Source: Kalaharituber pfeilii
Taxonomy: Eukaryota; Ascomycota; Pezizomycetes; Pezizales; Pezizaceae
DNA: 64,000 bases
Reading direction: 5' to 3'
NCBI GenBank assembly: GCA_015179045.1
Contig: WHUZ01000005.1
Location: 310,001-374,000 of the forward strand
Numbering within the stretch: the stretch's first letter is position 1; the number at the start of each line of letters is the position of its first letter. Below the pieces are notes generated by a model. It was not told where the DNA came from, did no database searches, and worked only from the letters and a program-made list of their open reading frames with translations. Positions 57,956 through 64,000 of this stretch are shown here, one piece after another. Position numbers and translations under genes: made by a program.

Positions 57956-58672
57956 TTGCAGAGGCTTCAGTGCCAATCCCCAACGTGCTACTATACCCAA
58001 CACCATCTGGTCACCCCTATTATCCCCAGTCAACTTCGAGAAGATATGCAAATTGCTTCGGCGCTCCCGTTTGCGCCAGGAGCAATCCTTTTGGCTTTGG
58101 TTACTCTCAACATAGCCAATCCAAAGCGCAACAAGAACCCGAGACCAAATGGAATTGGTAATGCCACCACAGGGCATGATAGTGCCTCTAGCCGACCCAT
58201 GCAAACCAAGGGAGCAGAACTAGTGCCCTCATTGTCTGCTCCCAGGCGTACACACTCTCGTTCTGCACGAAGCCCCGGGCGCTCACAGTCCCTGAATCGG
58301 AATGTGTACCTTCCGCCGTCGGCAACTCCCTCTATTAGTGAGACAATGCAATTCAGACATGCCTCATCAGGGTATCCGTCTGGGGCGAGGCGGGGAGGAC
58401 CACAGACGCATTCCAGCCATTATCGAAGAGGTAGGTTATGCCGCTAGAAGAAGAAATTATGTTGAAAGTTCTAACTACCGTATCCTACAGTGCACCGAAA
58501 ACCCGGTCTTCAAGCTGCGCAAACATTTCCGGATTTCAGTTTCCCTAGTTCCCGAAGACCAGCAAATCCGAAAGTAAAGTCGACAATGCCGAATACATCT
58601 ATAAGCTTCTTGAATCACCAAGACCCGAACTCAGACAACCGAGATTTGCGGCTACCAGCTCCATTCTTTTAA
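57956..58672 (+). CDS. Ser/Pro/Arg-rich hypothetical protein, 5' structure unresolved
   Basis: The reliable part is a 3' pair of exons, up to 58430 and 58491-58672, separated by a 60-nt intron (GTAGGT, branch CTAAC, acceptor CTACAG). The joined reading runs through RRTHSRSARSPGRSQS, PPSATPSISETMQFRHASS, then HRKPGLQAAQTFPDFSFP and ends NRDLRLPAPFF. It is low-complexity, basic, Ser/Pro-rich and probably disordered. Upstream, another frame (57916-58160: IPNVLLYPTPSGHPYYPQS) also reads as protein-like, so at least one more intron with an undetermined position is likely. No family is recognised. Confidence 0.5.
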
Positions 58673-60100
58673 GTTTGTTCTAGTTCGTTGAGAAGAAAGT
58701 GGCTATATCTATCAAAGAATACTAGAAATGGAGATTCTTGACCGACAGAAGCATGACATAACCGAGGTAGGGTGCTAGTGGTGTTATCGTCGATTAGGGG
58801 AAAATTTTAAATATAGTTGACGACTGACGCATACTATTTAACTTTACGAAAACCTATCTTGGATAACGACTATGATATTGGCTAATAACTGTATTTCTTA
58901 CGTTTCTATTTTTGACGATGTGGGAGCTCATATACTTTGTACTTTTAATTTTGTTCATACCTAGCATATCGCATCTTCTGCTCATTTGACATTTTGTTAA
59001 GCATGGTGCTTTTCTCCCCTTCGGGATCCTTGCGTATCATAGCTTTCAATTCCGGTTATATATGAAATTCGACACATATGTACAGCTATAGGTATGTTTT
59101 TCTTGCTCTAGTGGATTGAGCAGGGCTGGAGTTTTGATTCTCATTTCTTTGTGATTCTATTATGAGAGGAAGCTGAAAGCAGCATATATACTTTGATTGC
59201 ACGCTCTCACCTTTACTTGAGTGTTTCTTTATTACCCATCGCCTCACTGATGTTGTACCTGGTATGTTCCACGGCGTACCGCATAGAAGCGGAGGTGGCG
59301 GAGTGGTATCTACTTATATATATATATGCTGAGTTGCTTGCAATATATATTTATTAACCTGATATCGGCGCGAGGCAGGGCCATTTCGTCATATACGAGT
59401 ACTCTACTGCTACAGTAAAGTAAATGGAGTGAAAGAGACAAACACGCACAAATGAAATTTCGCATTCATCATCAATGTAATTGAATCGACCGGGAGAGCT
59501 TCTTCTTCTTCTTCTTTTTTTTTTTTTCTCTCTCCCAAGTTTCTAGGCTACATAAAACCGGTATATCATCGCCATGAAGGACGGGAGTGAAGAGAACACT
59601 CTACTATAATCAGAAACTTCCATCCGGTATATATCTACGCCGTTCAACGAAGTTCCAGTGATATGATATTGCCCACTTTTTAATCTGGGTATATGATCTA
59701 ATCTATGGTCCGAATTTGTAGGACGTTGCGGTTATCGCATGCGCTTTTTTCCCACCTCAGAGTCCCTTCTCCGTTTTTTTCCCCCCTTTTGCTCCGCTAT
59801 TAAGAACTGCTGCATGGAAGCTAATATAAAGTGTTATGTTGACTTTGTATATAGCCCCTGCGCATGGAAACGGGGAAAAAATTAACAGAAAAGAACAAAA
59901 ACAAGAAAACCTACGGACGAACGAGAAGAGAAGTCTCCTCATAAGATCATGAATCCAACAAATATTCATCTAAAAGAATCAAATATCAAAATAACCCCCC
60001 AAGGTAGTTCTGCAAAAAAGGAAAATCAATATAACAAAGGCCCAAAAACAGTAGCTATCAAGGACACTAACCCAGAAGAAAACCAGCTCCATAAGAAAAT
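58673..60100. other. intergenic between convergent genes
   Basis: This holds the 3' flanks of the hypothetical gene and the permease: AT-rich, with a CTTCTTCTT/T-run at about 59500 and a TATATA stretch at about 59315. No gene is seen. Confidence 0.45.
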
Positions 60101-61876
60101 CTAACTCAACTTCACCTTCCTATACCTCACAACTTCACTCCCATCCTCTAATATCTTCCTCTCACTCACAACCTTATACCCTCCCAGCTTCGGCAACAAC
60201 TGTGTCCAAATCACCCAATAAATGCATCCCAAAATCAAGACACCCACGCCCACCACCGGGAACACATAGAATGGATAACTCGTCGAGGGTTCATCCGGTG
60301 GGATGAACGGCACGATAGCTAGGAAGATGTTGGAAAGAAGGTAAATGGCATTGATGGGGAAGTACGAGTGCCACGGAGAGTTCCACTGTTCCTTCTGACG
60401 GAAGAGGTGTAGATAGATGAGGCCCGCAGCGACAAACGAGTTAATCCAGGCACCCGGGTACGTGTAGAGATCGACAATGAACTCGTAGGCCTCGCCGGCA
60501 GGGGGAGCGATGAGGACTATGATGGTAACAATCCAGTGGAGGAAAAGGGAGGCAGCGGGAGCATTGAAGGGTTTGTTGGAAGCGAAGAAGCGGGAAAAGG
60601 GGAGAATGCCTTCCTTAGCGAGTTCTGTAGAATATGATTAATATAGGAGATCGTGAAAAGAATTCAATGGACGGAAATTACCTTGGTTGACTCTTGCGTG
60701 CGCAAAGCTGACAGCTAGAACATTGCCCATATTGCTTATAGCAACAAACACGGGCAACGCCCTCGCGCCAGCGCTATCTCCAAAGACGTTCCTGAAAAAC
60801 AACCCAGCAACAATAACACCAGAGTTTGCCAACTCCGTCTTTGGGATTGCGGCAAAGTATGCTACATTTGCAAGGACGTAAAGTGTCATGACTCCTCCAA
60901 TGGCTAATGGAGCTGCAATTGACAATGTCTTCCGGGGATGCCTGACCTCGCCTAGGACATAGTTTGCATTTTCCCATCCTTTATACGAGTATACAATCCG
61001 TAGAAGCGCCGTTGCATAGTTGTAAACTCCACCGCCCATATCCGGATCAAATGAGAACGCGTTATCGAAATTATTTGGTTTGTCTATTTTGAGATGTCCA
61101 TTTAGCGCAGCGAATCCGGAGAAGACAATAAGCAATAAGACAACGACTTTGAAAATTCCGAGAATGTTAAATAGCCGCATGCCCCATTTAGGAAGTGTGG
61201 AGTGAAGGACGATCGCAAACGTGATACATGCAATTGCAATGCCTCTCGCATGCCATTCGTCAGGAGATTCACGGCCAGAGGCGAAAAGTACGTAGCGGCC
61301 AAATGCTAGAGAATTGCCCGAGGAAAAACCAAGAAGGATCATCTGCGAGAGGAAAACGGAACTCGCCAAGTATTTAGGCCTGCGGTACACACGTTCCAGG
61401 TAATTCTTTTCACCTCCACTAAGTGGTATTTTCTGTGAAACTATTAGTAGGTAATCTCCCAAGCGGTGGAACGAACTCACTTACCAGACCAAATTCAAGG
61501 TAGACGCTCAGGCCAGTGAACGTCAAGATACCTCCTACAACCCATAGAATCAAACTGACGCCAACACTACCAGTAGCCTTGTAAATACCCGATGGCGTTG
61601 AGAAAACTATCAACTATTGTTAGCATCATATTTGATAAAATGTACTTCAGATCTTGACATACTTCCAGTCCCAATCATCTTATTAAGAATCAGAAAGATA
61701 GAACTCGTAATTCCCAGCTTGCGCGAATCATCGTATTGGTATCTTTCCTCCCCTGAAACACTTTCCCTGGGACTTTCGAATGCTGGCGATAGTGATTCCG
61801 AGTCGGAGTTGTTGGAGGTCTGGGACCGGTCCTGGCTGTACTCTGGTGTTACCGCGGATTTGTCTGTGGAAGACAT
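60101..61876 (-). CDS. amino-acid permease, MUP1-like high-affinity methionine transporter (LAT type)
   Basis: Four exons, 61876-61663, 61606-61485, 61432-60682 and 60624-60101 (introns 56, 52, 57 nt), give 536 aa. The protein should import methionine or a related amino acid at the plasma membrane. After a Ser-rich cytosolic N-terminus of about 55 residues comes the APC-superfamily opening LNKMIGTGIFSTPSG, restored by the first splice. Then come YLEFGLKIPLSGGEKNYLE with the MUP1-type PLSGGEKNYLE signature, SYKGWENANYVLGEVRHPRK, and FAHARVNQELAKEGILPFSR across the last splice. About twelve membrane segments are visible. The C-terminal tail is short and basic (GSEVVRYRKVKLS). Regulation is not evident from the sequence. 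Confidence 0.92.
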
Positions 61877-62694
61877 GGTGGCTGGATTCTGCCTTCTTGC
61901 TGGGCTAGAGCGTGCGTACAGGCGATGAGGAGTGTGGGCTGTCAGCAAGGCAACACGCAGGTCAAGCTAGGTGGGAAGGCGGGATAATAAATTTGTGAAT
62001 CCAGCAAATAGCAGGTGTGTTAGCGCCATTATATATCCTCCGCGCATCTACCGAGATGGTGAAATATTAAAGTTTCCTATCTGATTTTAATTGCTAGCAC
62101 GCAATAGCTGTTCCAACACACGCCTGTCGTCTCCAACTGCCTGGGTATCTGGTGGGGGGATATCACCATCGCAATACCATCTATAGAAAACAATGATTTT
62201 ATAAGAACCTCACATCTCCAGGGGTGCTATCCTGCAACGTCCTGCTGAGCGCTGCATATACCACCTCTTAGCGGTCGCATTTGGTGTGCAATAAGGATTT
62301 AGCAGTCATCTCAAAGGGGCTGGGCACCACACTGCTAAGCAACATTATGGCAGGCGCAGATGGGATTGGCAGAGGGACTTCCGTTGTGGCGATATTTGCA
62401 TGATTGATTGCGTGCTGTGTTATCGATAGCAGGAGCGTTTAAGTATTTTGAGTGAGGCAGTGTATCACTCGCTTCGGGCAGATTGGAGCTAGATACGGGG
62501 CACTGACTGCGCCGCGGGGTTCGTGTGATAATAGGGTCATGATAGCCTTGTGGAAAGATGCCCGCGCCGTTGCCCAGCCAGATCCAAATCCGCAAAGTTT
62601 GATTGCATTCAGCAGCCGAGAGCAAGGTTTGTGTTGGCTGCGTTTGCAGGGATTCGATGACGTGATCCGCAAGAAAGCGCAGGTCATGGAGAGC
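61877..62694. other. upstream region of the permease and intergenic sequence
   Basis: It contains the permease promoter side (a TATATAT word near 62032). No gene is recognised. Confidence 0.4.
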
Positions 62695-62747
62695 TTCTTC
62701 TTTCTTTTTTTTTTTTTTTTAAAAACATTACTCGCATGCCACCCTGT
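62695..62747 (-). mobile_element. LINE-tail retroposon, 13-bp target duplication
   Basis: A T-rich run plus AAAAACATTACTCGCATGCCACCC lies between GGTCATGGAGAGC at 62682-62694 and 62748-62760. Only about 25 bp of LINE tail remains. Confidence 0.88.
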
Positions 62748-63057
62748 GGTCATGGAGAGCATAGGCAAGTGACAGCCGTTGAAACGTCTAACCTGAGATG
62801 AGATCTCCTACTTTAATCCGTGCGTGTCAGTGAAAGAGTTTTCTCGCAGGATATTGAATTTAGTGTTTTCGTTCCCAGCTGCGGACGAAGAGAGAAAGAG
62901 ATCTTGCGTCCGCGATGTAAATGATAAGACCAACGAAAAAAGTATCTCGCTGGTGAAAAAAGCATGTAATAATCTTCGTCTTAAAGTCAGTTGCTGGCTC
63001 TGCTTGTCCATTATTTTCATACCCTTGTCCGACTGTAAGTGCGAGATGACACTAAGC

Positions 63058-63071
63058 TAGTCTCGTAACTA
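63058..63071 (+). mobile_element. 14-bp nano-insertion with 9-bp target duplication
   Basis: TAGTCTCGTAACTA lies between two exact ACACTAAGC copies (63049-63057, 63072-63080). It is little more than the 12-bp terminal repeat of the 62-bp MITE at 38107-38168 with TA added. Confidence 0.87.
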
Positions 63072-63080
63072 ACACTAAGC

Positions 63081-64000
63081 CTGGAACCCGGAGGTTAACA
63101 CTATCGAACCGCGGCTTCGAGTACTCTACCTACTGAACATCTATACCCATCGTAAGTAGCTGGCATCGCCCGTCTTAATTCACGACGAGAATTCTTTCTA
63201 GTATTACAAGTTGTCTCATTTTTGCCCTACAGCTTTTATACATTTGGCACACATGCTGGGAAATGCGCTGCAACCAGGTATGTTCGATCCCTCGCGAAAA
63301 TAAGGTTTTTCTTTGGAGAATCCTCAGATGGCAACTCTGCATGTTATTCTAAGTACAGTGCTGTATTAACCTACCCATACCTTGATGCAAAGTATCTAGC
63401 AAGCGAAGATATATGCAGAATACACATTTTGCGTGATCTATGCGCGCGATTCCTTGTTCGGTTTAATCTTCGAGAATGAAGAAAGCAGCCTTCCTGACCT
63501 TACTACTTCATCAGCCAGTTACCATGGTAAACAAGCCCCCGACATATCGCTATGACCTAGTCCTTCTTCAGGAGGTGACTTAGAAGTAGCGGATGCTTCG
63601 ATTATCGAGAGCAATATAAATTGGAATACTAAAAATAGGCGGTTTCACAAGGTATTTCTTGTAATCAGAGGCTCCTCCTTTCAAGTGAGTTGTGTCATTG
63701 AAAGGGTATAAACTGAGGTCTCAGCAATTCGATCCAGTCATGGTCTTATTGAGTGCTTGAAAATTTTTCAGCGCGAATATGCTTTGATGGAGCATTGGTG
63801 GCTCTCTCCATCTATGTCCGCGGCGGCAGCCAGATTCAGACAGGAAGAGGATAGCAGTGATGGAACCAGCTTCCAACTCTGACAAAAAAAATCAGGCTTT
63901 TTGGTTGGCTAATTTAGTATCTGCACTGTTCAGTCCCAGGAAGCCCTAGTAGGTAAGGATAAGCTAATGAATGCTACATGTACATATGAGGCCCAGGTCC
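63081..64000. other. intergenic / possible gene start cut by the window edge
   Basis: An ATG at 63476 begins MKKAAFLTLLLHQPVTM, which resembles a short signal peptide. It is followed by GTAAAC..CAG and, in a different phase, a run reading GDLEVADASIIESNINWN up to a GTGAGT at about 63685. I could not join the two in frame, so this is only a hint. Confidence 0.2.

Noticed and set aside
63085..63160. tRNA-like sequence on the minus strand (GGTTCGATAGT, TAGGTAGAGTACTCG)
   Set aside because: The box-like words are present, but I could not build a cloverleaf with an acceptor stem and anticodon arm.

Overview
The window is a piece of a filamentous ascomycete (Pezizomycotina-like) nuclear genome. 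Genes are split by short introns of 50-140 nt with GTRNGT donors and CTRAY-like branch sites. The protein families are typical of that group: a betaine-lipid synthase fusion, an MFS sugar porter, a MUP1-type permease, an RlpA/expansin-like membrane protein and a fungal protein-arginine deiminase. Long gene-poor stretches are full of decayed transposons. I cannot name the species.

Layout. 1-4.8 kb: repeats, a palindromic minisatellite and MITEs. 4.9-5.8 kb: secreted alpha-carbonic anhydrase (minus). 6.5-13.1 kb: three 3' ends of one LINE, LTR remnants in both orientations and short poly(A) retroposons. 14.7-16.7 kb: secreted protein-arginine deiminase, with a retroposon inserted exactly at its stop codon. 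17.9-18.4 kb: small one-TM protein (minus). 18.5-23.6 kb: repeat-rich. 23.7-26.2 kb: dead multicopper (bilirubin-type) oxidase. 27.0-30.0 kb: F-box protein with acidic tail (minus). 31.2-32.4 kb: expansin-like membrane protein. 33.1-34.3 kb: F-box/ankyrin protein. 34.7-38.6 kb: pogo-like TIR elements, two solo LTRs, MITEs. 40.1-43.1 kb: BTA1 betaine-lipid synthase. 43.7-45.2 kb: TIR elements. 47.7-49.5 kb: sugar transporter. 50.8-51.0 kb: MITE. 52.6-54.6 kb: HSL-type alpha/beta hydrolase. 54.9-57.1 kb: two TIR elements. 58.0-58.7 kb: Ser/Pro-rich hypothetical. 60.1-61.9 kb: methionine-permease-like transporter (minus). The rest is intergenic. The genes form no obvious cluster or pathway. Secretion (CA, PAD), membrane transport and lipid synthesis sit side by side without an evident common function.

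The most unusual signal is a set of ultra-short insertions of 14-25 bp scattered through the window. Most carry terminal TAGTC...GACTA-like ends and are flanked by exact 9-bp direct repeats. The same 20-mer (TAGTCGTGCCAACCAGACTA) occurs at two loci with two different 9-bp duplications. One of these lies inside a repeat whose other copies show the uninterrupted site. A related 22-mer also occurs twice. Longer relatives (62, 75 and 85 bp) have matching terminal inverted repeats, and one has a paralogous empty site in the window. This looks like a Mutator-type (9-bp TSD) MITE population reduced to little more than terminal repeats. Either such nano-elements still move, or they are a very reproducible class of excision/deletion remnants.

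All gene models were assembled by hand from frames, splice sites and family motifs. Total coding lengths divide by three for every multi-exon model given. No alignment or database search was run.
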